NCBI GenBank assembly: GCA_947495035.1
Contig: CANLXI010000009.1
Span: 147,256-211,255 of the forward strand
Direction of reading: 5' to 3'
From: an uncultured Granulosicoccus sp.
GTDB taxonomy: Bacteria; Pseudomonadota; Gammaproteobacteria; Granulosicoccales; Granulosicoccaceae
DNA length: 64,000 bases
The stretch's first letter is position 1, and each line of letters begins with the position of its first letter. Both the position numbers and the translations under genes were made by a program. Below are positions 54,779 through 63,727 of this stretch, in pieces. The notes below the pieces were generated by a model. It searched no databases. It saw only the letters and a program-made list of their open reading frames with translations, and was not told where the DNA came from.

Positions 54779-56785
54779 ATGGGCCTGAACCCTCAACAAC
54801 TGGCCGCCGTCAGACATTTCGAGACTCCCCTGCTGGTGCTGGCCGGTGCCGGTAGCGGCAAGACCGGCGTCATCACCCAGAAGATTGCCTGGCTGATCGA
54901 AAAACAGAATTACTCGCCCACATCCATCATTGCGGTGACCTTCACCAACAAGGCATCCAACGAAATGCGGGCGCGGCTCAAGAAGCAGCTGTCACCGCAG
55001 CAGATGAAAGGGCTGACCATCGCAACCTTCCACCGGCTTGGCATGGAAATGCTGCACAAGGACGGTGAGGCCATCGGCTTGCGCAAGGGGTTTACCATTC
55101 TCGACCAGCACGACTCCATGACCGCCTTGCGCGAACTGATCCGCGAAGGCAACAGCGCCATCGAGGAACGTGATCTGCAGAACACGATTTCGAACTGGAA
55201 GAACGAATTCATCACCCCGGAGGGTGCCCTGGCAGCGGCTGTCGACGACAATCAACGTGTCTCCGCCCTGCTCTACGCCCGTTACAACGAACTGCTGCGT
55301 GCCTGCAATTCCGTGGACTTCGACGACCTCATCAGTCTGCCCGTGGAAATGCTGCGCGAGCATACCGACGTTCGCGACAAATGGCGGGGCAAGGTGCGAC
55401 ACATGCTGGTGGATGAATATCAGGACACCAATGCGGCCCAGTACGAGCTGGTGCGCCAGCTGGTGGACAAGTTCGGAGCATTCACCGCGGTCGGCGACGA
55501 CGATCAGTCCATCTACTCCTGGCGAGGTGCCAAGCCGGAGAACCTGATGAACCTGAAGATCGACTATCCCAATCTGCGTGTCATCAAACTGGAGCAGAAC
55601 TACCGCTCCAGCCAGCGCATTCTGCGCTGCGCCAATGCGGTCATCAGCCACAACCCGCACGAATTCGAAAAAGCCCTGTGGAGTGATCTGGGTCTGGGCG
55701 ACCCCCTGCGAGTATCCGCCTGCAAGCACACACTCGATGAAGCCGAATGGGTCGCCGCAGAGATTCTGACTCGCCATTATCAGAAGGATACGCGATGGGG
55801 TGACTTTGCCATCCTCTACCGCAGCAACTTTCAGTCACGCGCCTTCGAGCAGGCCTTGCGTGAAAAGCAGATCCCGTACAGCATCAGCGGTGGCAGTTCC
55901 TTCTTCGACAAGGCCGAAATCAAGGACATGCTGGCCTATCTGAAACTGCTGGTGAATCCGGATGACGACACGGCGTTCATGCGCTGCATCAACACGCCGC
56001 GCCGGGAGATCGGCCCGAGCACGCTGGCCAAACTGGGCCAGCACGCACGCAATCGCAATATCAGCATGTTCGCCGCCTGCCACGATATCGGCCTGGAGAC
56101 GCAGATCAGCGGTCGCCCCCTGCAACGTCTGCAACGCTTTGCCAACTGGCTGACCCTGAGTGCCGACAACGCCGAACGTGGCGACACCCTGGCGGTCGTC
56201 AAGGGAGTGTTCGAAGACATCGATTACACGGACTGGCTGCAACAGGTGCATGATTCCCCACCCAAGGCGCAGCGTGCCATCGAGAATACCGGGGAGCTGC
56301 TTGCCTGGATAGAGCGTCTGCTGACGGATGAGGATCAGAAGGACCAGCCCCTCTCGGAAGTAGTGCGATCGCTGTGCCTGCATGACATGCTGTCGCGCCA
56401 GGACGATGAATCCGATGACAATCAGGTACAGATGATGACATTGCATGCGGCCAAGGGGCTGGAGTACCCGCACGTCTTCATGGTCGGCATGGAAGAGGAA
56501 CTGCTGCCCCATCGCAACAGCGTGGAAGCCGACACCATCGAGGAAGAGCGTCGTCTCTGCTATGTCGGCATGACACGGGCTCGCCATACCCTGACCTTCA
56601 CCCGCTCGCGTGCTCGCCAGCAGTTCGGCGAAACCGGAGCCTGCGAACCCAGCCGCTTTCTGGCCGATCTGCCGCCGGACGACGTGATCTTCATGGGTGA
56701 GCTGGATGCCGGAGATGCGGAAGCATCGCGGGCAGCCGGCAAGGATGCTCTCAAGGGGCTGATGAACCTGCTGGCTGCGGACTGA
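54779..56785 (+). CDS. rep: ATP-dependent DNA helicase Rep
   Basis: Rep is a 3'-5' superfamily I helicase that clears protein barriers ahead of the replication fork. The 668-residue protein has motif I GAGSGKTGVITQKIAWL (Walker A at 23-29), VTFTNKASNEMRAR (Ia), DEYQDTNAAQYELVR (II), VGDDDQSIYSWRGAKPENL (III), and QMMTLHAAKGLEYPHVFMVG (V), with RRLCYVGMTRARHTL (VI). Length and the N-terminal MGLNPQQLAAVRHFETPLLV match Rep rather than UvrD (about 720). It stands alone, divergent from the phosphatase gene. Confidence 0.96.
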   Translation: MGLNPQQLAAVRHFETPLLVLAGAGSGKTGVITQKIAWLIEKQNYSPTSIIAVTFTNKASNEMRARLKKQLSPQQMKGLTIATFHRLGMEMLHKDGEAIGLRKGFTILDQHDSMTALRELIREGNSAIEERDLQNTISNWKNEFITPEGALAAAVDDNQRVSALLYARYNELLRACNSVDFDDLISLPVEMLREHTDVRDKWRGKVRHMLVDEYQDTNAAQYELVRQLVDKFGAFTAVGDDDQSIYSWRGAKPENLMNLKIDYPNLRVIKLEQNYRSSQRILRCANAVISHNPHEFEKALWSDLGLGDPLRVSACKHTLDEAEWVAAEILTRHYQKDTRWGDFAILYRSNFQSRAFEQALREKQIPYSISGGSSFFDKAEIKDMLAYLKLLVNPDDDTAFMRCINTPRREIGPSTLAKLGQHARNRNISMFAACHDIGLETQISGRPLQRLQRFANWLTLSADNAERGDTLAVVKGVFEDIDYTDWLQQVHDSPPKAQRAIENTGELLAWIERLLTDEDQKDQPLSEVVRSLCLHDMLSRQDDESDDNQVQMMTLHAAKGLEYPHVFMVGMEEELLPHRNSVEADTIEEERRLCYVGMTRARHTLTFTRSRARQQFGETGACEPSRFLADLPPDDVIFMGELDAGDAEASRAAGKDALKGLMNLLAAD

Positions 56786-56991
56786 CTGCCCTCGACCCTT
56801 GCGCCTCAGCAGTTGCGAGGCACCGCCGCTGAAGACAGCTGCCGCAGCACCCGTTAATTGTGACGGCAGCTTGAAAATGCGGCAGCATGGCATATGTTCA
56901 CGGTACCTCTTTTCCCGTCACCGCCATCAATCTGGCGGCGCTGGCTTGCAGCAGGCAGGCCATCCGGACCAACAGCAGAACAAGATCCTTC

Positions 56992-59427
56992 ATGGCCTCG
57001 AAAAAAAGTGACGAAACGCTGATTGTCGACTCCGAGCAGGCAGACGCCGAGGACAACGGTAGCAGCGCAGGCACCGGTCTGATTGTCCCTGAACAAAGCC
57101 TGCCCGGGAAGCTGCTGCTGCTGCCGATTTTCGAGCGGCCGTTCTTCCCTGCCCAGGTACAACCTCTGGTCATCGACGAATCGCCCTGGGAAGAAACCTT
57201 CGCACGGCTGGCGAAGATGGATCACCATCTGCTGGGTCTGTGCTATGCCGGTGATCAGGACGAACACGCCAGTGCATCACCCGAGGACTTTGCCGATACC
57301 GGCTGTGTGGTCAGACTGCACAACGTCGTACGGGGCAACGGCAAGATCCAGTTCATCGCCCAGGGCATGCAACGCTTTCGCATCGATGGCTGGCTGAGCC
57401 GCACTGCACCGTTCGCCGCTGAAGTCTCGTATCCGAACGAGCGTTCGAAGAACACTCCGGAGATCAAGGCCTACGCCATGGCACTGATCCAGGCCATCAA
57501 GGAGCTGATTCCGCTCAACCCGCTGTACAACGAAGAGCTGAAGAATTTTCTCAATCACTTCAACCTGAATGATCCCTCGCCACTGGCAGATTTCGCCGCG
57601 GCCATCACGACCGCCCCCGGCCCCGAACTGCAACAGATTCTCGATACCGTCTCCCTGCAAAAGCGCATGGAGAGAGTTCTGATCCTGCTGCACAAGGAGC
57701 TCGAGGTTGCCCGCTTGCAGGCCGAAATCCGCTCCGAAGTCGAGCAGAAGATGTCCAAGCACCAGCGAGAATTCTTCCTGCGCGAAGAATTGAAGGTCAT
57801 CCAGCGCGAGCTGGGCATTGCCAAGGACGATCGCACCTCGGATATCGACGAATTCCGCGAGCGCATGGAAAAGCGCACGCCACCTGAGCATGTGAAGAAG
57901 CGCTTCGATGAGGAGATCAACAAGATGTCCATTCTCGAAACCGGCTCACCCGAGTATGGCGTCACGCGCAACTACCTTGACTGGCTCAGCGCCGTTCCAT
58001 GGGGCAACTATTCCAGGGACAAGCTGTCACTGCGACACGCGAAGACGGTACTGAATCGTGACCATGCGGGACTCGAGGACATCAAGGAACGCATTCTGGA
58101 GTTCCTTGCCATGGGCTCCTTCCGTGGCGAGATCAGTGGCTCCATACTGCTGTTTGTCGGCCCCCCCGGTGTCGGCAAGACGTCCATCGGCAAATCCATC
58201 GCCGAATGCCTGGGACGCAAGTTCTATCGATTCAGTGTCGGTGGCATGCGCGACGAAGCGGAAATCAAGGGCCATCGCCGTACCTATATCGGCGCCATGC
58301 CGGGCAAGCTGGTACAGGCACTGAAGGACGTCGATGTGTCCAATCCGGTCATCATGCTCGATGAAATCGACAAGATGGGCAGTTCTCACCAGGGCGACCC
58401 GGCATCAGCCATGCTCGAAGTGCTCGATCCGGAACAGAACAGTGAGTTTCTCGATCACTATCTGGACCTGCGGGTCGACCTGTCCAAGGTGCTGTTCGTC
58501 TGTACCGCCAACCAGCTTGATACCATTCCTCGCCCGCTGCTCGACCGCATGGACGTCATCCGCCTGGGTGGTTATATCGCCAGCGAAAAACTCGAGATTG
58601 CCCGCAAGCACCTGTGGCCGAGACTGCTGGAACGCAACAACGTCAAGAGCTCTCAGGTCAAGATCAGTGATTCCGCCATCAAGGCACTCATTGAAGGCTA
58701 TGCACGCGAAGCCGGTGTTCGCAGCCTGGAAAAACTGCTGCACAGGGTATTGCGTAAATCGGTCGTGAAGCTGCTCGGCAAGAGCAAGACAGTCAGCATC
58801 AGCAATCGCAATCTGGTCGAGTTCGTTGGCGAACCGCCGTTTCGGGTGGAAAAGCAACTCGGCGGCGTCGGCGTCATCACCGGTCTGGCCTGGACATCCA
58901 TGGGTGGTGCCACGCTGCCCATCGAAGCCACCTCGGTGCATGAAGGCGAACGTGGTCTGAAGCTGACAGGCCAGTTGGGCAAGGTCATGAACGAATCCGC
59001 GCAGATCGCCCACAGCTATGTCACGACCAATGCTGATCGCTACGGTGTCGGCAAGGACTGGTTCATGCGGCACAGCCTGCATCTGCACGTACCCGAAGGC
59101 GCAACACCCAAGGACGGTCCGAGTGCCGGTATCAGCATCACCAGCGCCCTGTTGTCGCTGGCGTTGAACAAGCCGGTCCGCAAGTCCTTCGCCATGACCG
59201 GCGAGATAACCCTTACCGGAGAAGTGCTGCCGGTCGGTGGTATTCGCGAGAAGCTGATTGCAGCCAGACGAATCGGTGTCAAGCAGATCATATTGCCGGC
59301 CGGCAACCGCCGCGATGTCAGTGAATTGCCCGAGCACATCGTGACCGGGCTCGATATCCGGCACGCCGGTCACTACGATGAGGTGTTCGAGATTCTGTTT
59401 CAGGCAAAGCGGACCGCGAGGCAGTAG
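56992..59427 (+). CDS. lon: ATP-dependent protease Lon
   Basis: Lon degrades misfolded and regulatory proteins. From ATG 56992 it has 811 residues. The N-terminal substrate-binding domain (about 1-190) opens KLLLLPIFERPFFPAQVQPL (about 37-56). The AAA+ domain has Walker A GPPGVGKT at about 390-397, Walker B VIMLDEIDKMG and LDRMDVIRLGGY. The protease domain holds the Ser-Lys dyad: Ser711 in PKDGPSAG and Lys754 in GGIREKLIAARR, 43 apart as in E. coli. The first 35 residues from an earlier ATG (56887) do not look like Lon. A 206-base gap follows rep; no heat-shock promoter was identified in it. Confidence 0.97.
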   Translation: MASKKSDETLIVDSEQADAEDNGSSAGTGLIVPEQSLPGKLLLLPIFERPFFPAQVQPLVIDESPWEETFARLAKMDHHLLGLCYAGDQDEHASASPEDFADTGCVVRLHNVVRGNGKIQFIAQGMQRFRIDGWLSRTAPFAAEVSYPNERSKNTPEIKAYAMALIQAIKELIPLNPLYNEELKNFLNHFNLNDPSPLADFAAAITTAPGPELQQILDTVSLQKRMERVLILLHKELEVARLQAEIRSEVEQKMSKHQREFFLREELKVIQRELGIAKDDRTSDIDEFRERMEKRTPPEHVKKRFDEEINKMSILETGSPEYGVTRNYLDWLSAVPWGNYSRDKLSLRHAKTVLNRDHAGLEDIKERILEFLAMGSFRGEISGSILLFVGPPGVGKTSIGKSIAECLGRKFYRFSVGGMRDEAEIKGHRRTYIGAMPGKLVQALKDVDVSNPVIMLDEIDKMGSSHQGDPASAMLEVLDPEQNSEFLDHYLDLRVDLSKVLFVCTANQLDTIPRPLLDRMDVIRLGGYIASEKLEIARKHLWPRLLERNNVKSSQVKISDSAIKALIEGYAREAGVRSLEKLLHRVLRKSVVKLLGKSKTVSISNRNLVEFVGEPPFRVEKQLGGVGVITGLAWTSMGGATLPIEATSVHEGERGLKLTGQLGKVMNESAQIAHSYVTTNADRYGVGKDWFMRHSLHLHVPEGATPKDGPSAGISITSALLSLALNKPVRKSFAMTGEITLTGEVLPVGGIREKLIAARRIGVKQIILPAGNRRDVSELPEHIVTGLDIRHAGHYDEVFEILFQAKRTARQ

Positions 59428-59462
59428 GCTCGATCACGCACGCTTACACCGACCGTCCATCC

Positions 59463-60473
59463 TCAAGGCGATGGGCGGTAGGTCCAGGCCAGCCTGGCCA
59501 CGATATCGGGTGCCGTCTCCACGGCCACGTCTTCACTGATGGAGAGTTCCAGGGTCTGTGTGGCCCCCAGCAGAAAGCGCAGACCGGCCGACAGCACCAC
59601 TGTCGGATCATTCAGCTCGGGCAGGTCACTGCGATAGAACGGTGTGTGCCAATCCAGTTGCACCATGGCTCGATAGCGCTGTGCCAGACGGAACTGAGAG
59701 CCGGCGGTACCGAAAACGACCAGATTGCGCTGACTGGGAAGCCGCTCGTTATCGCCCGCGTACAGCACACCCAGCGAGACACCCGCTCGCCAGCGACCGC
59801 CGTTGCTCATCACGGGTGACTGTATATCGACGAAGGTATCGACTCGGCCACTGCCACGCAGCTCCGAGACCGAACCGGTCGGCAATTTGATACCGGCCCG
59901 CACGATGGGTTCGGCACCGGTCGTGTCCGCCGTTGCCTGACACGACAATGTGCGTTGCACAGTGACGCTGATATCGCCCACCCCGCTCTGTGCCGTATCC
60001 ACGCGCAAGCGCTCGCCGGAGGCATCCGAGTAGGTATAGGTCAACTGCTGATGGGGAAATTCATCCCGACTGGCATCGGGAAGTCCGAAGAACTGATGCC
60101 AGTCATCAATGGCCCGGTCGAACTTGCCACTGGAATGCTGAAAGAATGGCAGAACCAGCTCCCCTTGCCAGCAGGAACTCAGACGTTGTCGACGCCGCAC
60201 TACCAGCTCAGAGGTTTCCCCATCGAGAAACAGTGTTTCATCCCCGGCCGTACTGCCGATGAACTGGTTGCCGTGCTCCAGTGACAACTGCCACTCACTG
60301 GACTGAACGGGGCGAACCGCGGCTCCCGGTAGTCCGAATATGGCATTCAGGGCATGCTCCGAATGCACCTGCATCAGAGCCGAATCGTCACTCTGCTCAG
60401 CCCTGACAACTGACGTTGATGTCAGCCCCAGCAGAAGACCGGCAAGGCAGAACGTTCGCTGGCAAACGGACAT
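59463..60473 (-). CDS. DUF3187-family outer-membrane-like protein
   Basis: This 336-residue exported protein has a signal peptide (about 1-25, LAGLLLGLTSTSVVRA). The mature region has the DUF3187 hallmarks FGLPGAAV (about 47-54) and ELVLPFFQHSSGKFDRAIDDWHQFFGLP (about 105-135). The rest alternates short beta strands ending in aromatic residues, suggesting an outer-membrane beta-barrel. The final LAWTYRPSP fits a barrel end. The function of the family is not known. It lies 15 bases after dsbC in the xerD-dsbC direction. Confidence 0.88.
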   Translation of the reverse strand: MSVCQRTFCLAGLLLGLTSTSVVRAEQSDDSALMQVHSEHALNAIFGLPGAAVRPVQSSEWQLSLEHGNQFIGSTAGDETLFLDGETSELVVRRRQRLSSCWQGELVLPFFQHSSGKFDRAIDDWHQFFGLPDASRDEFPHQQLTYTYSDASGERLRVDTAQSGVGDISVTVQRTLSCQATADTTGAEPIVRAGIKLPTGSVSELRGSGRVDTFVDIQSPVMSNGGRWRAGVSLGVLYAGDNERLPSQRNLVVFGTAGSQFRLAQRYRAMVQLDWHTPFYRSDLPELNDPTVVLSAGLRFLLGATQTLELSISEDVAVETAPDIVARLAWTYRPSP

Positions 60474-60488
60474 GCCTTGCCGGTTCGA

Positions 60489-61235
60489 TCAGTTGGCCAG
60501 CGGCGTGGAATCGTTGACCATGCCGGCAAGCACGGTGGCTTCTCTATATCCCGGAATCTTGGTACCGCTGTCCGTGTAGATCAGAGGCGTTCCCCGAAGC
60601 CCCAGACGCTCAGCCAGAGCAACATGGGATTCAACCGGATTGTCGCAGGTTCTGGGCTCGATCTTTCCGCCGGCCTTGGCATTGGTCATGGCTGCCTGCG
60701 GGTCATCGGCACACCAGACACTGACAAGGTCATCGTGTCCCTGGGACCCCAGTCCCGCACGTGGGAAAAGCAGATACCGCACGCGAACCCCGGCATCCAT
60801 CAGGGTATCGATTTCCGAATGCAGTCGACGACAGTAGCCACAACTGATGTCGGTGAATACGGTAATGGAGCGATTGGACGGTTCTTCCGGTTCGTAGATC
60901 AGCATGTTGTCCTCACCGATTTCCTCGATCAGCGCCGCATGGATCAGACCCTGGCGAGCATCCGTCAGATTGCTTCTGTCACTGAGCCGGATGAGACTGC
61001 CATCCACGAGATATTCTGCGGTTTCGTCGACATAGTAGATCTGACCGTCGGTTATCAGCTCATAGAGACCGGGTATCTCGGACTCTTCAAGACTGGTTAC
61101 ATCGATGCCTGGTAGACGTTCGGCCAGCCGGCTTTTCACTGCATCAACGGTAGTGGCATCTTGTGCATGGGCACTGAGCATCATCGTCAATAAGACGAAA
61201 CCCAGCAGGGAACTGATTCGTGTACGAATATTCAT
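60489..61235 (-). CDS. dsbC: Thiol:disulfide interchange protein DsbC
   Basis: DsbC is the periplasmic disulfide isomerase. From ATG 61235 it has 248 residues with a signal peptide (about 1-24, SSLLGFVLLTMMLSAHA). An N-terminal dimerisation domain (YELITDGQIYYVDETAEYLV) and a thioredoxin domain follow. The active site is Cys132-Gly-Tyr-Cys135 in ITVFTDISCGYCRRLH, and the cis-Pro is in LRGTPLIYTDSG. xerD lies upstream on the same strand, the classic xerD-dsbC pairing. The DUF3187 gene follows and may be an oxidative-folding client or only a neighbour. Confidence 0.96.
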   Translation of the reverse strand: MNIRTRISSLLGFVLLTMMLSAHAQDATTVDAVKSRLAERLPGIDVTSLEESEIPGLYELITDGQIYYVDETAEYLVDGSLIRLSDRSNLTDARQGLIHAALIEEIGEDNMLIYEPEEPSNRSITVFTDISCGYCRRLHSEIDTLMDAGVRVRYLLFPRAGLGSQGHDDLVSVWCADDPQAAMTNAKAGGKIEPRTCDNPVESHVALAERLGLRGTPLIYTDSGTKIPGYREATVLAGMVNDSTPLAN

Positions 61236-61403
61236 AAGGTTAAAGCTCGCAGGAACCGCGCCAGTTGGAGATTCGAGGGTCCGAGCCCAAGGGGTGCGCA
61301 AGGGACAGGCCAAGACTCTGAGGGTATGAGTGTCTGTGGGTGGATAATGCCGTAAGTTCCATCAAAAAACATGATTATTGCGACGCAGTGCACTCTGCAC
61401 GTA

Positions 61404-62366
61404 CTAGCCTCGTGGGTGATGCTTGCGGTGCAGAGACTTCAGGCGCTCCTGTGCCACATGCGTGTATATCTGAGTGGTCGACAGACTGCTGTGGCCGAGT
61501 AGCAACTGCACCACCCGCAGATCGGCATCGTGATTGACCAGATGCGTGGCAAAGGCATGGCGCAGCACATGCGGCGACAACTGCGTTTTGATGCCGGCAG
61601 CCAGACCATGGGCCCGTATGCGATGCCAGAACGCCTGCCGGGTCATGCCGCTACCGCGGTTCGACAGAAACAGCACGTCGGTGTTGCCACGCAACAGCGC
61701 CGGTCGGGCCGATTGCAGGTAACGTGTCAGCCAGTCTGCAGCGACATCGCCGACGGGAATCAGTCTCTCCTTGTTGCCCTTGCCCCAGACTCGCAGCATG
61801 CCCTGCTGCAGATTGACTTGTGCAACTGTCAGACCGATCAGTTCGGACACCCTGAGCCCACAACCATAGAGAAGTTCAAGCATGGCGCGATCTCGCAAGC
61901 CGAGATCCTCGGACACGACGGGCGCCTGCAACAGCGCCTGCACCTCGGATTCGGTGATGACCTTGGGCAAGGGTCTGCCCAGAGAGGGAGAGCGTACCAG
62001 CGCCGTCGGGTTATCGGCCAGCAACCCCTGTTGCAGACACCAGGCATAGAAGCGTCGCAGGGCGGACAACAGTCTGGCAGCACTGCGACTGCTGCTGCCA
62101 TCGGTGACACGACGTGCCAGATATTCCATGATATCAGCACGACGTACCTCCAGCAGATGTCGCTGACCTTCCTGCAGAAACGCGGCAAAGGCCCGCAGAT
62201 CGCTGCGATAGGCGGCGATGGTGTTGCTACCCAGACCCCTTTCCACCAGTTGACTGTCTGCAAATCTCAGCAACAGGGCGTCGACGTCTTCGGCCCGAGA
62301 GGCGTCTTTTCCTGACACCTTGCCGCGCGCTGCAACTGACTTGGCGTTAGCATACGGTTTGACCAT
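61404..62366 (-). CDS. xerD: Site-specific tyrosine recombinase XerD
   Basis: XerD with XerC resolves chromosome dimers at dif under FtsK control. The 320-residue protein has the SAM-like N-terminal domain (RFADSQLVERGLGSNTIAAYR) and the catalytic domain. Catalytic residues visible are Arg in YGCGLRVSEL, Lys in GKGNKERLIPVG, His-x-x-Arg in SPHVLRHAFATHL, His in LLGHSSLSTTQ and the Tyr nucleophile in TQIYTHV. dsbC downstream and its chromosomal place support XerD rather than XerC or an integrase. The start is uncertain: it is only 15 bases from the divergent moeA ATG and has no clear ribosome-binding site. Confidence 0.95.
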   Translation of the reverse strand: MVKPYANAKSVAARGKVSGKDASRAEDVDALLLRFADSQLVERGLGSNTIAAYRSDLRAFAAFLQEGQRHLLEVRRADIMEYLARRVTDGSSSRSAARLLSALRRFYAWCLQQGLLADNPTALVRSPSLGRPLPKVITESEVQALLQAPVVSEDLGLRDRAMLELLYGCGLRVSELIGLTVAQVNLQQGMLRVWGKGNKERLIPVGDVAADWLTRYLQSARPALLRGNTDVLFLSNRGSGMTRQAFWHRIRAHGLAAGIKTQLSPHVLRHAFATHLVNHDADLRVVQLLLGHSSLSTTQIYTHVAQERLKSLHRKHHPRG

Positions 62367-62381
62367 TACTCAAGGATACAC

Positions 62382-63635
62382 ATGAAGTTGCCGCCACGCG
62401 TAATCAATGATGCCGACCCCTCAGCCCTGACGATCGAAGAGGCACTGTTACGCATCCGGAACGCACTGCCACAATTGAAGGACGTGCAAACCGTCGACTG
62501 CCTGAACGCGCTTGGGCGTATCACGGCAGCGGACATTCACTCCCCCATGTCTGTTCCGCCTTTTCGGGCGTCCGCCATGGATGGTTTTGCCGTGAGGGTT
62601 GCTGACTGCCATTCGGCTCTGCGACTCGATGGCCAGTCCATGGCCGGGCATCCCGGTAGTGACAGACTCGCACCCGGAAGCTGTCAACGCATCACCACGG
62701 GCGCTCGCGTTCCCGACGACGCCGATGCAGTCGTGCAACAGGAAAACACCGAATGCAATGATGGCACGGTCACGATTCGGGTCATGCCACAGCCCGGCTT
62801 GAATGTTCGCAACCCCGGAACAGACAGCCGGCAGGATGATCTGCTGATCAATGCTGGTACACGACTGGGGCCCTCGCAACTGGCCTTGCTGGCAGCACAC
62901 GGTGTCAGCAATGTGGAGGTTGTTCGCAAGCTGGTTGTCGCCCTGTTCTCGACAGGCGACGAATTGCGCAAGCCGGGCAACAGGCTGGAGCCCGGGCAGA
63001 TCTACGACGCCAACCGGCCATTGCTGCAATCGATGCTGCATGATCATGGTGTTGAAGTCATTGACCTGGGCATCTGCAAGGATTCGGAAGCTGCGCTGGA
63101 ACAGCGACTCTCAGCTTCACAGGATGCAGATCTGGTGATATCCAGCGGTGGCGTCTCGGTGGGCGAGGCCGATCATGTACGGCAGGTGCTGGCACGCGCC
63201 GGGCAGATCAACTTCTGGAAGATTGCCATGAAACCCGGCAGACCTCTGACATTCGGCATCAGTCGCCCGGGCCAGGCCTACTTCGGCTTGCCCGGCAATC
63301 CCGTGTCAGCGGCACTGACCACTCTGCTGTTTGTGCTACCGTCCATCCGTCACATGCTGGGACGTTCACTGGAACTGCCACCGGCATTGCAATTGCCACT
63401 CACGGATGAACTGCACAAGAACCCCGGGCGAGTGGAATATCAACGCGCCATCATGCAGCAGGATGCAAACGGCAACTGGCAGGTGGGCACCACTGGCCTG
63501 CAGGACTCTCACGTATTGAGCTCACTGCACAAGGCCAATTGCCTGATCGAACTGAAAAGCGATTCACAAGGCGCTGCCATTGGCGACAGCGTCAGGGTCT
63601 TCCCCTTCTCGCACTTTGCCGAACCTGTCCTGTAG
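62382..63635 (+). CDS. Molybdopterin molybdenumtransferase MoeA, copy 2
   Basis: The second MoeA-family protein has 417 residues with all family blocks: MSVPPFRASAMDGFAVR (about 56-72), RITTGARVPDDADAVVQQEN, LFSTGDEL, SSGGVSVGEADHV, KPGRPLTFGISRPG and YFGLPGNPVSAALTTLLF, then NPGRVEYQRAIM. It differs from copy 1 in several of these blocks (GARVPDDADAVV against GIMPVGCDTVV). The two may serve different metals or enzymes, as with tungsten or molybdenum paralogues elsewhere; this is inference. AAGGA five bases upstream supports the ATG at 62382. It diverges from xerD. Confidence 0.94.
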   Translation: MKLPPRVINDADPSALTIEEALLRIRNALPQLKDVQTVDCLNALGRITAADIHSPMSVPPFRASAMDGFAVRVADCHSALRLDGQSMAGHPGSDRLAPGSCQRITTGARVPDDADAVVQQENTECNDGTVTIRVMPQPGLNVRNPGTDSRQDDLLINAGTRLGPSQLALLAAHGVSNVEVVRKLVVALFSTGDELRKPGNRLEPGQIYDANRPLLQSMLHDHGVEVIDLGICKDSEAALEQRLSASQDADLVISSGGVSVGEADHVRQVLARAGQINFWKIAMKPGRPLTFGISRPGQAYFGLPGNPVSAALTTLLFVLPSIRHMLGRSLELPPALQLPLTDELHKNPGRVEYQRAIMQQDANGNWQVGTTGLQDSHVLSSLHKANCLIELKSDSQGAAIGDSVRVFPFSHFAEPVL

Positions 63636-63727
63636 TCTGAAACAGGACTAACGGACAGCGGTAGCGGACTCGGCAGCAAACCAGCCAATCATCGAACGGC
63701 TGCCGAATCCTGCTGCACCGGGTGATA

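Noticed and set aside
55835..56893. Minus-strand frame of 352 codons opposite rep, and a similar one of 322 codons at 58405-59373 opposite lon
   Set aside because: Shadow frames of secure genes, without ribosome-binding site or domain.
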